Part shown: positions 1-8,102 of the stretch, in pieces
Layout of the letters: each line of letters begins with the position of its first letter
Numbering within the stretch: position 1 is the stretch's first letter
From: Erythrobacter donghaensis
GTDB taxonomy: Bacteria; Pseudomonadota; Alphaproteobacteria; Sphingomonadales; Sphingomonadaceae
NCBI RefSeq assembly: GCF_001557325.1
Contig: NZ_LSJS01000126.1
Coordinates: 1-10,211 of the forward strand
Direction of reading: 5' to 3'
Length of the DNA stretch: 10,211 nt
Notes under the pieces: generated by a model
The model's input: only the letters and a program-made list of their open reading frames with translations
Database searches by the model: none
What the model was told of the DNA's origin: nothing
Translations under genes and position numbers: made by a program

Positions 1-52
1 GGACAAGCGCCAGCGCGAGGCCGGCGAGAAGGTGTATGCGCAAACCTGCCAT
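1..52 (-). CDS. Secreted hypothetical protein, 5' end only (paralogue of 259-1206)
   Basis: Only the first 17 codons are in the window; the gene runs leftward out of it. The visible peptide MAGLRIHLLAGLALALV is a signal peptide that shares the run LLAGLALAL with the start of the next gene (259-1206). The DNA matches it too, apart from one missing base near position 4, which could be a frameshift or ordinary divergence. I chose ATG at 52 because GAGG lies a few bases upstream; an in-frame ATG at 64 is possible. Its function is unknown, as for its paralogue. Whether the gene is intact cannot be judged from 52 bases. Confidence 0.6.
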   Translation of the reverse strand, partial: MAGLRIHLLAGLALALV

Positions 53-200
53 CTCATGCCTCATGAAAATCATCGCCGTGATGGCGATTGGTCTCGCTTG
101 GTGCCCTGTGTTGCGGGCCGGGGTCTGCCATGCGCGAGCGCACGCAGCATCACTCTTTCGATGGAACGCAGACGAGGGGGGACGGGCATCATGCGGGCAT
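1..200. repeat. Left copy of a diverged tandem duplication
   Basis: This stretch aligns with 1155-1354. Both hold the start of a leftward secreted-protein gene, then exactly 139 bases from that ATG to a rightward ATGCGGGCAT. Exact blocks kept in order include TGCCATG (126 versus 1281), AGCATCAC (146 versus 1301) and CATGCGGGCAT at the end. Similarity stops just after position 200, where the right-hand copy continues into the amidohydrolase and this one does not. The copies are clearly diverged, so the event is not recent. Confidence 0.75.
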
Positions 201-258
201 CTGGCGCGCCGGTGATGGCGCCTTTACGGGGGCGGGCGCGAGGCGCCTTCCCGCGCGA

Positions 259-1206
259 TCACCGTTTTGCACGCAGCGCCCCTGCCAGCTCCAGCTCCCG
301 GACCGACGCGCGCGCGATCGAGTTCCGGATCGCGCCGGTCCCATAATTGCCCCTGTTCTTGTACATCTCGCGCACGATGATGCGGTCGAGCGCCGACATC
401 TCGGCCGGAGCATCGGGATTGGCGCCGGAGGGTGTGAACAGGTTGAGGATGGAGTCCGCCGGAATCCAGCCCTTTGCATCCGGACGAAACTCCACCAGCA
501 TCTGCATTGTCAGGTAATCGCCGAGCTGTTCGATGGTGATGCCGTCGATCGTGTCGATATCGACCACCGAGAAGGACTTGCTGATCTGGGCCGGCTCTGC
601 GTAGAGCGCCAGACGTGATCCGGCCACGCCATCGAAGTTGACGGCCTGAAATCCCCGCCCGCCACTGGCACCCTGCCGCGACAGGGGCTGGTTGGTTCCC
701 AAAAGCGCCTGGATTATCTCCAGATTCACGTAGTGCCAGTTGTAGACCGGGCGCGCCGGTTCGATGAGGCGTCGCATTTCCGGCAGATAGAGTGCATGAA
801 AAGCTGCGCCGCCTTTGTATCGCGACAGCGCGTTGACTAAGCGGTGTGCGTCACGATCGAACACGATGACGGCGTTGACCTTGCAGCCCGGCGTGTCGCG
901 CTCGATCCCGAGCATCTCGAGGTTGCTCTCGATCCGCGCTTTCAAAGGCTCGCTCAGTTCGGAGGGCCCATTGTCGATCCCCACGCAAACCGGGCCATTG
1001 CGCTTGGCGATGACACGCCCGGTCGGGATGATGGATCGCCACAGGAAGGTGCGCACTTCCTTTTCGGTATAACCTTCGACAATGATCTCGTTCTCGATCG
1101 CCTCGGCGGGAGGCGCTTCGGGGGTGCTGACCTGCGCCGTCAGCGATGCGGCCGGACCAAGCGCCAGCGCCAGGCCAGCCAGAAGATATGTGCGGAACGC
1201 GAGCAT
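259..1206 (-). CDS. Secreted hypothetical protein (315 aa), function unknown
   Basis: The protein begins with a clear Sec signal peptide (about residues 1-24, ending SLTA before Q25). A short Pro/Ala/Glu-rich linker follows, then NEIIVEGYTEKEV, and the mature protein is expected in the periplasm. Two cysteines, C74 (PVCVG) and C108 (PGCKV), are the only prominent conserved-looking pair and may form a disulphide. The layout, with PVC-G near the start followed by GC-VNAV-V, resembles secreted proteins of unknown function common in Sphingomonadales; that is recollection, not a search. No catalytic motif is visible. The ATG at 1206 has GAGGG about 6 bases upstream and begins the signal peptide directly. 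The gene is divergent from the amidohydrolase across 138 bases and has a paralogue beginning at 52. Confidence 0.85.
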   Translation of the reverse strand: MLAFRTYLLAGLALALGPAASLTAQVSTPEAPPAEAIENEIIVEGYTEKEVRTFLWRSIIPTGRVIAKRNGPVCVGIDNGPSELSEPLKARIESNLEMLGIERDTPGCKVNAVIVFDRDAHRLVNALSRYKGGAAFHALYLPEMRRLIEPARPVYNWHYVNLEIIQALLGTNQPLSRQGASGGRGFQAVNFDGVAGSRLALYAEPAQISKSFSVVDIDTIDGITIEQLGDYLTMQMLVEFRPDAKGWIPADSILNLFTPSGANPDAPAEMSALDRIIVREMYKNRGNYGTGAIRNSIARASVRELELAGALRAKR

Positions 1207-1354
1207 CGTAACCCTCGTGGTAATTCATGGTCTTAGTCGCGATTCGTTGCTGAACGTCGCCTGAATTGCCCGACGGGGCTTGCCATGGGCCAAGCCGCGT
1301 AGCATCACGCTGCCGGCAGAATTTGGACAGGGGAGGTTGGCGTCATGCGGGCAT
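1155..1354. repeat. Right copy of the duplication (divergent regulatory region)
   Basis: This is the counterpart of 1-200. It holds the signal-peptide codons of the leftward gene, the 138-base intergenic region and the first ten bases of the amidohydrolase gene. This copy is functional on the right, because GGGGAGG at 1330-1336 lies 8 bases before the amidohydrolase ATG at 1345. Conservation of spaced blocks between the copies suggests that both keep promoter elements; I could not assign convincing -35/-10 boxes. Confidence 0.7.
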
Positions 1355-2625
1355 TTCGTGGGCAGTTGGTCGCAGGCGCAGCCATGGTCGCCGCAGCACT
1401 CGCCGGAGGGCCGCTGCTCGCCGAAAGGGTCGCGATCCGTGCGGGGAGCGTCATCGCCGATGCTTCGGGCGAGGCGAGCGGTCCGGCGACGATCATCGTC
1501 GAGGACGGCAAGATCGTTGCGATCACCCCCGGTCACACGGCAAAGGCCGACCGCGAGATTGACCTCAAGAGCCACACCGTCCTCCCCGGTCTGATCGATC
1601 TCCACACCCACCTCACCGGCGATCCGGGCGGGGATTTCTGGAAGGAGGCGACCGAGCCCGACGAATGGGGCGTCGTGGTCGGCGCCAAGAACGCGCGCCT
1701 CACCGCGCTCGCCGGCTTCACCACGGTGCGCGAGGCCGGAAGCGGGCAGGAGACCGCCTTCTCGCTGCGGCGCGGCACCGCCGAGGGCATCATTCCGGGC
1801 CCGCGCATCATCGCTGCCGGCCCCGCGCTGGCGATCATCGGCGGCCATGCCGACACCAACGGCTTCCGGCCCGAGGTCAACGCGCTGCTCGACACCGGCT
1901 ACAACTGCACCGGCCCGGTGGAGTGCGCCGCCAAGGTGCGGCTCGCCAGCCAGAACGGCGCGGACATCATCAAGATCACCGCGACCGGCGGCGTGCTCAG
2001 CCAGCAGGGCCGCGGGCTCGAGGCGCATTTCACGCCTGAGGAAATGAAGGCCATCGCCGACACCGCGCATTCGCTGGGCCTCAAGGTCATGGCCCACGCC
2101 CACGGCGCGCGCGGCATCCAGCAGGCGGCCGAGGCCGGGATCGACACGATCGAGCACGGCACCTATCTCGACGAGGCGGCGGCAAAGGCCATGCGCGAGC
2201 GCGGCGTGGTGCTGGTGCCGACCCTGATGGCGCTGGAGGGCGTCTCCGAAGGGCTGGGCAAGGGCATCTACACCCCCGTGGTCGAGAACAAGATCCGTGC
2301 CGTGCAGCCGCTGATGGCCTCGCTGGTTGCCCGCGCGCGCCAGTATGGCGTCACCGTCGCCTTCGGCACTGATGCCGGCGTCTATCAGCACGGCCGCAAC
2401 GCCGAGGAGCTGGCGCTGATGAAGAAGCAGGGCATGTCCGACCGCGAGGTGCTCGCCAGCGCCACCACGGTCGCGGCCAAGGTGCTCGGCATGGAGAGCC
2501 AGATCGGCAAGCTCGCACCCGGCTTCTCGGCCGACATCATCGCGGTCGCGGGCAATCCGCTCAGGGATGTGAGCGTGCTCGAGAAGGTCGACTTCGTGAT
2601 GGTTCGCGGGCGGGTCATCGAATAG
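1345..2625 (+). CDS. Exported metal-dependent amidohydrolase (prolidase/imidazolonepropionase-like)
   Basis: This is a 426-residue member of the amidohydrolase superfamily. The metal ligands are visible in order: H87 and H89 (DLHTHL), K210 (IIKITATGG, the position of the carboxylated bridging lysine), H251 or H253 (MAHAHG), H271 (IEHGT) and D343 (GTDAG). A small N-terminal beta-sandwich (about 27-80) precedes the TIM barrel, and the C-terminal GFSADIIAVAGNPL returns to it, as in the family. The set HxH...K...H...H...D matches the binuclear Xaa-Pro / L-Xaa-Lys/Arg dipeptidase-like branch, so a periplasmic dipeptidase is the best guess. True imidazolonepropionase is less likely because no hut genes are nearby. 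An N-terminal signal peptide (about 1-26, ending GGPLLA) implies export. The ribosome binding site GGGGAGG sits 8 bases upstream. Confidence 0.9.
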   Translation: MRAFRGQLVAGAAMVAAALAGGPLLAERVAIRAGSVIADASGEASGPATIIVEDGKIVAITPGHTAKADREIDLKSHTVLPGLIDLHTHLTGDPGGDFWKEATEPDEWGVVVGAKNARLTALAGFTTVREAGSGQETAFSLRRGTAEGIIPGPRIIAAGPALAIIGGHADTNGFRPEVNALLDTGYNCTGPVECAAKVRLASQNGADIIKITATGGVLSQQGRGLEAHFTPEEMKAIADTAHSLGLKVMAHAHGARGIQQAAEAGIDTIEHGTYLDEAAAKAMRERGVVLVPTLMALEGVSEGLGKGIYTPVVENKIRAVQPLMASLVARARQYGVTVAFGTDAGVYQHGRNAEELALMKKQGMSDREVLASATTVAAKVLGMESQIGKLAPGFSADIIAVAGNPLRDVSVLEKVDFVMVRGRVIE

Positions 2626-2669
2626 GCGGCATCGACTAGGCTTTAACCCTTGGGCGCTATGGCAGGGCA

Positions 2670-3827
2670 ATGCCTGCCACCGCGCCCCAGCCCCGTGAAC
2701 CGGAGCACTTCCACGCGGTCGACGTGCTGCGCGGCTTTGCGGCCGTGACGGTGCTGCTCAACCACTACCGGCAGATGCAGTACCCGCCGGGCACCTTCGA
2801 CATCGACGCCAGCGCCATGGCGGGGGTCCTGCCGCTCTATGAGTGGCTGTGGCCGTTCTACGTCTACGGCAACTGGGCAGTGCAGGTGTTCTGGATGATC
2901 TCCGGCTTCGTCTTCGCCAAGGTCTATGCGGGCAAGGCGACGCCCGGCGGCGCGTTCCTGATCCGGCGCATCGCGCGGCTCTATCCGCTGCATTTGCTGA
3001 CACTGCTCTTCGTCGCAGGCCTCCAGCTCATCGCCATCAGCCAGCTGGGCACTTCGCTGATCGTCGGCAACAACGATGCCTGGCACTTCGTCCTCAACCT
3101 GTTCCTCGCCTCATACTGGGGACTCGAGCAGGGCAAGTCGTTCAATGCCCCGATCTGGTCGGTGTCGGTCGAGATGCTGATCTACTTGCTGTTCTGGCTG
3201 GTCTCCAAGCCGCTGCTTAGCCGCGGGCTGGCCGGGCCGCTGCTCATGATCGTGGCCGCCGGGCTGATGCTGCGGCTGGAGCTGGGCGCGCACTTCATCT
3301 GGCAGTGCGCGCAGTATTTCTTCATCGGCTGCGCGCTCTACCACGTCGCCGCCCACCACGCCCGGGCGGTTCGCGATCTGGGGGTGATCGTCGCGCTCAT
3401 GGCCGCCGTGTGCCTGGCGCTGCCAATCCTTGCCGGGGACTTCCGGATCGGCAACTTCTTCCTGCCCTTCGCGATTCTGCTGGTCGGGGGCGCGGCCCTG
3501 ATCGACCTCGGCCCATGGGGCGCGCGCCTGCGGCATGTCCGCTTCATCGGCGACAGCACCTACGGCATCTACCTGTGGAACGTGCCGCTGCAGATCGCGG
3601 TGTTGCTGCTGTGCGCGTGGCTTGGCATCCCGGCGGAGGTGTGGCGCCAGCCGGCCATGCTGCTCGCCTACCTCGCGCTGTGCTGCACCGCAGGCTGGCT
3701 GTCCTTCACCTTCTTCGAAAAGCCCGCCAACCGCGCGGTGTTGCGCTGGGCCGGGGGGCGCGGCGAGGCGGCGGGGCAGGCGCCCGGCCACGCCGCTCCT
3801 GACGGGCGCGCGTTGCGCAAGGCGTGA
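2670..3827 (+). CDS. Acyltransferase family 3 (OafA/NodX-like) membrane protein
   Basis: This 385-residue polytopic inner-membrane protein has the acyltransferase-3 signatures in order: R21 (VLRGFAAVTVLLNH) and H32 (the pair needed for acyl transfer in the family), FWMISGFVF (74-82), RRIARLYPLHL (99-109) and NAPIWSVSVE (159-168). About ten hydrophobic segments follow, with a charged cytosolic tail. The family moves acyl groups, often acetyl, onto sugars of lipopolysaccharide, exopolysaccharide, glycolipids or peptidoglycan. The acceptor here is unknown, and no glycan genes flank it. The start at 2670 has only a weak AGGG just upstream; another ATG at 2659 is out of frame. The gene lies 44 bases after the amidohydrolase and could be co-transcribed with it, although the two functions do not obviously connect. 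Confidence 0.88.
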   Translation: MPATAPQPREPEHFHAVDVLRGFAAVTVLLNHYRQMQYPPGTFDIDASAMAGVLPLYEWLWPFYVYGNWAVQVFWMISGFVFAKVYAGKATPGGAFLIRRIARLYPLHLLTLLFVAGLQLIAISQLGTSLIVGNNDAWHFVLNLFLASYWGLEQGKSFNAPIWSVSVEMLIYLLFWLVSKPLLSRGLAGPLLMIVAAGLMLRLELGAHFIWQCAQYFFIGCALYHVAAHHARAVRDLGVIVALMAAVCLALPILAGDFRIGNFFLPFAILLVGGAALIDLGPWGARLRHVRFIGDSTYGIYLWNVPLQIAVLLLCAWLGIPAEVWRQPAMLLAYLALCCTAGWLSFTFFEKPANRAVLRWAGGRGEAAGQAPGHAAPDGRALRKA

Positions 3828-3928
3828 GGAATCCGAAAGGAAGCGCGCCGCGCCTCCTGTAACCTTGCCGCGAGCGGCAGCGAACTGGCCGCAAACAGTC
3901 GTCATGCTTACAAGGGGGTCACCATCTC

Positions 3929-4528
3929 ATGACTGTCACACACCAGAGCACCGTCCGCGCCATCGCGCTCCTGCTGCTCGTCGCGGCGCTGTCGCAAGCG
4001 GTCTACACCGCGCTTTTCATCGCCAAGATGGACGTGCCGCGCCAGATCCTTTGGGGGAGCGAGGGCGTGCTGTTCGCGATCCTCGCGGCGCTTGCCGGAA
4101 CGGCAATGGTTTGGTCCAAGGGGCTGACGCTGGCGTTCTCCGCCATCGCCTTCAGCGCCGCACTCAACGTGGTGCAGGTCGGCGTCGGGCTGACGCTGTT
4201 CGGCCCCTTCGGCGATGCCGCCAAGGCCGACCCGGCGCTCGCCCCGCTCGCGGGCGCGATCGTCGCCTTTTCGTTTTTCGTCTACAACGCCGCCAAGCTG
4301 CTGCTTGGCCTTGCCGCGCTGGTTGCAGGCCTGAGCCTGACCGCACGCGGCAACAAGCTGCTGGGCGGAGCGAGCGTGCTGTTCGGCGGCCTTGCGATCA
4401 TCGCCAACGGCGGGAAGATCGTGGCGGGCGGTGACCTGATCGCGGGCGTGCCGCTTGCAGGCGGCACAGGCGTGCTGGCGACGCTGCTGCTGGCGCTGTG
4501 CCTGCTGGGGCTGGCGAAGGACGATTGA
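3929..4528 (+). CDS. Small polytopic membrane protein (199 aa), unknown function
   Basis: I do not recognise this family. The protein is almost entirely hydrophobic, with about five to six membrane segments near residues 10-30, 42-62, 67-92, 107-137, 143-162 and 172-196. Connecting loops are short, and the C-terminus is a short charged tail, AKDD. There is no cleavable signal peptide, no cysteine pair and no catalytic-looking motif. AAGGGGG (3912-3918) lies 10 bases before the ATG, rather far but the only purine tract. A 101-base gap from the acyltransferase gene suggests its own promoter or a loose operon. It converges on the winged-helix gene at 4602. Confidence is high that it is coding (strong hydrophobic pattern, GC-rich third positions) and nil for function. 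Confidence 0.75.
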   Translation: MTVTHQSTVRAIALLLLVAALSQAVYTALFIAKMDVPRQILWGSEGVLFAILAALAGTAMVWSKGLTLAFSAIAFSAALNVVQVGVGLTLFGPFGDAAKADPALAPLAGAIVAFSFFVYNAAKLLLGLAALVAGLSLTARGNKLLGGASVLFGGLAIIANGGKIVAGGDLIAGVPLAGGTGVLATLLLALCLLGLAKDD

Positions 4529-4601
4529 TTGGGGCAGGGGCGCTGGTCATGGCGCTGGGGCCAGCCCGCATGGCGGGGTTACGCCCCCCCGCGCAATTGC
4601 T

Positions 4602-4904
4602 TTAGCCCAGAGCCCGCTGCGCGCTTTCAACCAGCGCCTGCAGAGCTGCCATATGCGCCTTGAAGGCCCGGGCACCCTGCGGCGTGAAGGCGGCCCAGGT
4701 GCGCTGACGGCCACCCTGCGCCGCCTTGCGCAAGGTCACATAGCCCGCTTCTCCCAGCGCCGCGAGGTGCTTGGAGAGCACCGAATCGCTGACCTGCGTA
4801 ATGTCGCGCAAGGTCGCGAACTCCACCTCCTCGACCCGCGCCAGCACCGCTGCGATCTGCAGCCTTGCGGGCGCGTGGAGGACCGTGTCGATCGTGCCCG
4901 TCAC
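4602..4904 (-). CDS. Winged-helix transcriptional regulator (HTH_34/MarR-ArsR-like), 100 aa
   Basis: This is a compact DNA-binding protein. VLHAPARLQIAAVL (8-21) is the typical first helix of the family. The recognition region DITQVSDSVLSKHLAALGEAGYVTLRK (34-60) is a canonical winged helix, and RQRTWAAFTPQGARAF (66-81) forms the wing and following strand. A C-terminal helix probably dimerises. No effector or metal-binding cysteine cluster is visible. The real start is GTG at 4904, not an upstream codon: it overlaps the stop of the membrane protein gene as GTGA, with AAGG four bases upstream, so the two are translationally coupled. Likely role: local autoregulator of this pair through the palindromes at 5398-5472. 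The signal it senses is unknown and may come from its membrane partner. Confidence 0.88.
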   Translation of the reverse strand: MTGTIDTVLHAPARLQIAAVLARVEEVEFATLRDITQVSDSVLSKHLAALGEAGYVTLRKAAQGGRQRTWAAFTPQGARAFKAHMAALQALVESAQRALG

Positions 4905-5353
4905 TGCGCCTTGCCTCGCAATTCGCGCTGGTAGACGACCTGCCAGAGGTAGCTCGCCGCCGTGGTGCCTGCGACCGTCACCGCCAGCAGCACCCAGAAC
5001 ACCGGCTGTTCGCGCTGCGGCTCGGCCATGCCCAGCCGCACATAAAGACACGCGGCCACCGCCAGGGCGAGAAGGGCAAAGGATATCCACATTGTCCGGC
5101 CCCGTGCCCACCCGCTGACGAACATGCCGTATCGCTTCATGTCGTGGTTTCTGAGGTAGAGGGCGAGGAGGATCACGCCGAAGCTCGCGAAGATCGACGC
5201 TCCGTCGCCGAGGGTCTGCCCGACCATCAGCACGCCCATTGCCAGTCCTGCCGCCAGATGCCGCCAGAACGGCCATTGCATCCGCTGCGAGAGGCGCTGC
5301 TCTGTGGCGCGGATTTCGGCCATCGCGGCGCGGGCTTCGTCGATGTCGGTCAC
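4901..5353 (-). CDS. Four-helix membrane protein paired with the winged-helix regulator
   Basis: A 150-residue protein with an N-terminal charged amphipathic helix (about 1-28, rich in Glu, Arg and Ala) and four membrane segments near residues 31-48, 51-68, 88-107 and 117-140. A basic cytosolic-looking loop (RNHDMKRY, 68-75) lies between the second and third. Reading could extend upstream to 5512, but I place the start at GTG 5353. GAGGAG (5360-5365) lies six bases before it, whereas the upstream ATG at 5407 has no ribosome binding site and falls inside the first palindromic operator. The gene is first in an operon with the regulator at 4602-4904. Membrane protein plus small winged-helix regulator is a recurrent arrangement in alphaproteobacteria (from memory); the molecular role is unknown. 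Confidence 0.8.
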   Translation of the reverse strand: MTDIDEARAAMAEIRATEQRLSQRMQWPFWRHLAAGLAMGVLMVGQTLGDGASIFASFGVILLALYLRNHDMKRYGMFVSGWARGRTMWISFALLALAVAACLYVRLGMAEPQREQPVFWVLLAVTVAGTTAASYLWQVVYQRELRGKAQ

Positions 5354-5397
5354 GCTATGCTCCTCGCTGTGAAGGCTGGCCGAGGGCCGCTGCTCGT

Positions 5398-5418
5398 CAC
5401 TTTCCATGATGGAAAGAG
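5398..5418. promoter_or_regulatory. Palindromic operator, site 1
   Basis: The half-site CACTTTCC, a 5-base spacer ATGAT, then GGAAAGAG. The inner CTTTCC/GGAAAG arms are perfect. It lies 45 bases upstream of the membrane protein GTG, inside the probable leader of the operon. Binding by the encoded winged-helix protein is inferred. Confidence 0.65.
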
Positions 5419-5428
5419 GGTTAGGCGT

Positions 5429-5449
5429 CACTTTCCGATTCGGCAAGTG
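5429..5449. promoter_or_regulatory. Palindromic operator, site 2
   Basis: CACTTTCC, spacer GATTC, GGCAAGTG: eight-base arms with one mismatch. Its centre is 31 bp from that of site 1, about three helical turns. It overlaps the expected transcription start of the leftward operon. Confidence 0.6.
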
Positions 5450-5474
5450 ATAATTTTCCAGCGTGGAAAGTGAA
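5447..5474 (-). promoter_or_regulatory. Possible promoter of the membrane protein/regulator operon
   Basis: On the minus strand, TTCACT (5474-5469) and TATCAC (5452-5447) are 16 bases apart and match sigma-70 boxes at about four of six positions each. The pair straddles operator site 3, which would suit repression by blocking polymerase. The match is weak, so this is a tentative call. Confidence 0.3.
5452..5472. promoter_or_regulatory. Palindromic operator, site 3
   Basis: AATTTTCC, spacer AGCGT, GGAAAGTG. The inner arms TTTCC/GGAAA are perfect and the right half-site equals the consensus. Its centre lies 23 bp from that of site 2. It is the copy nearest thiC, 26 bases from the possible thiC -35 box, so an effect on thiC transcription is conceivable. 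Confidence 0.62.
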
Positions 5475-5497
5475 GGCGCCGCTCGCCAGCAACCGCC

Positions 5498-5524
5498 TCG
5501 ACATGGCCGCAATCAGCCTCTAAT
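5498..5524 (+). promoter_or_regulatory. Possible thiC promoter
   Basis: TCGACA (5498-5503) and TCTAAT (5519-5524) each match sigma-70 consensus at five of six positions, but the 15-base spacer is short. The implied start near 5531 coincides with the 5' edge of the TPP aptamer, which supports the placement. Confidence 0.4.
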
Positions 5525-5528
5525 GCAG

Positions 5529-7542
<2,014 letters not shown>

Positions 7543-7550
7543 GGCACCCT

Positions 7551-7612
7551 GGCTCCCCTCCCGCTTGCGGGAGGGGTCGGGGGTGGGTACCTTCCTCCCT
7601 CTATAGGGGAGG
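7551..7612. repeat. REP-like palindromic element between thiC and the RidA-family gene
   Basis: It contains a perfect hairpin CCCCTCCCGC-TT-GCGGGAGGGG (7555-7576), then a GGGGGTGGG tail. A second stem follows, CCTCCCT (7594-7600) with GGGGAGG (7606-7612). Such CCCTCCC/GGGAGGG elements are scattered between genes in many sphingomonad genomes (recollection), and a related one occurs here at 8620-8638. It could also act as a weak terminator or RNA stabiliser after thiC, although no T-tract follows the hairpin. Confidence 0.6.
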
Positions 7613-7619
7613 ACAGAGC

Positions 7620-8087
7620 ATGCACCACGCCACCATCCGCGCCGCCGCCGCCGCGCTCGCGCTGACCGCCGCCGCCGCAGCGCACGCCGGCGAGCCCAAG
7701 CAGACCCTCATGCCCGAAAGCGCCGAGGGCCGCGCCTTCCAGGAGATGGCGGGCTTCTCCGACGCGGTGGTGCATGGCGACACCATCCACCTCTCGGGCG
7801 TGGTCGCGGGCCCCGCGACGGGCGAGGACAGCCTCACCCCCGGCTACGAGCGCGCCTTCGCCCGGCTCGATGCGATCATCAGGCGGCTGGGCGCGACGTG
7901 GGACGACGTGCTGGTGTTCGACACCTTCCACAAGGGCCCGGTCGCCGCCCAGGTCGAGGCGCTGCTGCCGGTCAAGAACCGCTACATCAAGGCCCCCTTC
8001 CCGACCTGGACCGCGGTCGGCGTGAGCGACCTCTACTCCCCCGGGGCGGTGACCGAGATCAAGCTGACGCTGCGCAAGCCGCAATAG
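7620..8087 (+). CDS. Exported RidA/YjgF-family protein lacking the catalytic arginine
   Basis: A 155-residue protein with a signal peptide (1-23, an alanine-rich core ending AHA before G24) and then one YjgF/YER057c/UK114 domain. Recognisable family features are HLSGVVA (57-63), the long helix with FARLDAIIRRLGATWDDV (80-97), and FPTWTAVGVSDLYSPGAVTEIKLTLRK near the end. In RidA the fourth residue of the FPxR motif is the arginine (R105 in E. coli) that holds the imine substrate; here it is W130 (FPTW). It is therefore probably not an imine deaminase but one of the arginine-less Rid subfamilies of unclear role, acting outside the cytoplasm. ATG 7620 follows GGGGAGGA supplied by the repeat element. 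It could be transcribed with thiC. Confidence 0.87.
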   Translation: MHHATIRAAAAALALTAAAAAHAGEPKQTLMPESAEGRAFQEMAGFSDAVVHGDTIHLSGVVAGPATGEDSLTPGYERAFARLDAIIRRLGATWDDVLVFDTFHKGPVAAQVEALLPVKNRYIKAPFPTWTAVGVSDLYSPGAVTEIKLTLRKPQ

Positions 8088-8102
8088 GTGAGGGAGGGCG
8101 CC

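Noticed and set aside
191..346. Short rightward frame starting at the orphan ATGCGGGCAT
   Set aside because: The similarity to the amidohydrolase stops after ten bases and the rest is antisense to the 259-1206 gene, with an arginine-rich translation.
1225..2670. 481-codon open frame on the minus strand over the amidohydrolase
   Set aside because: It is a shadow of the amidohydrolase gene with Arg/His/Asp-rich, unstructured composition and no recognisable domain.
3838..3858. Terminator after the acyltransferase gene (AGGAAGCG/CGCCTCCT stem)
   Set aside because: The stem has a mismatch, is short and is not followed by a T-tract.
3111..3905. 264-codon open frame on the minus strand over the acyltransferase
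   Set aside because: Gln/Arg/Pro-rich shadow of a membrane-protein gene; the plus-strand acyltransferase motifs are clear.
4551..4590. Bidirectional terminator between the convergent genes at 4528 and 4602
   Set aside because: Small GC stems (GCTG/CAGC, GGCG/CGCC) are present but no T-tract on either strand; not distinguishable from background GC pairing.
4905..5276. N-terminal extension of the winged-helix regulator up to 5276
   Set aside because: The extension is antisense-free but out of frame with the membrane protein gene that occupies this DNA; the GTGA overlap with a ribosome binding site fixes the start at 4904.
5354..5512. N-terminal extension of the membrane protein gene to 5407 or 5512
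   Set aside because: It would read through the operator array, ATG 5407 has no ribosome binding site, and GTG 5353 has GAGGAG at ideal spacing.
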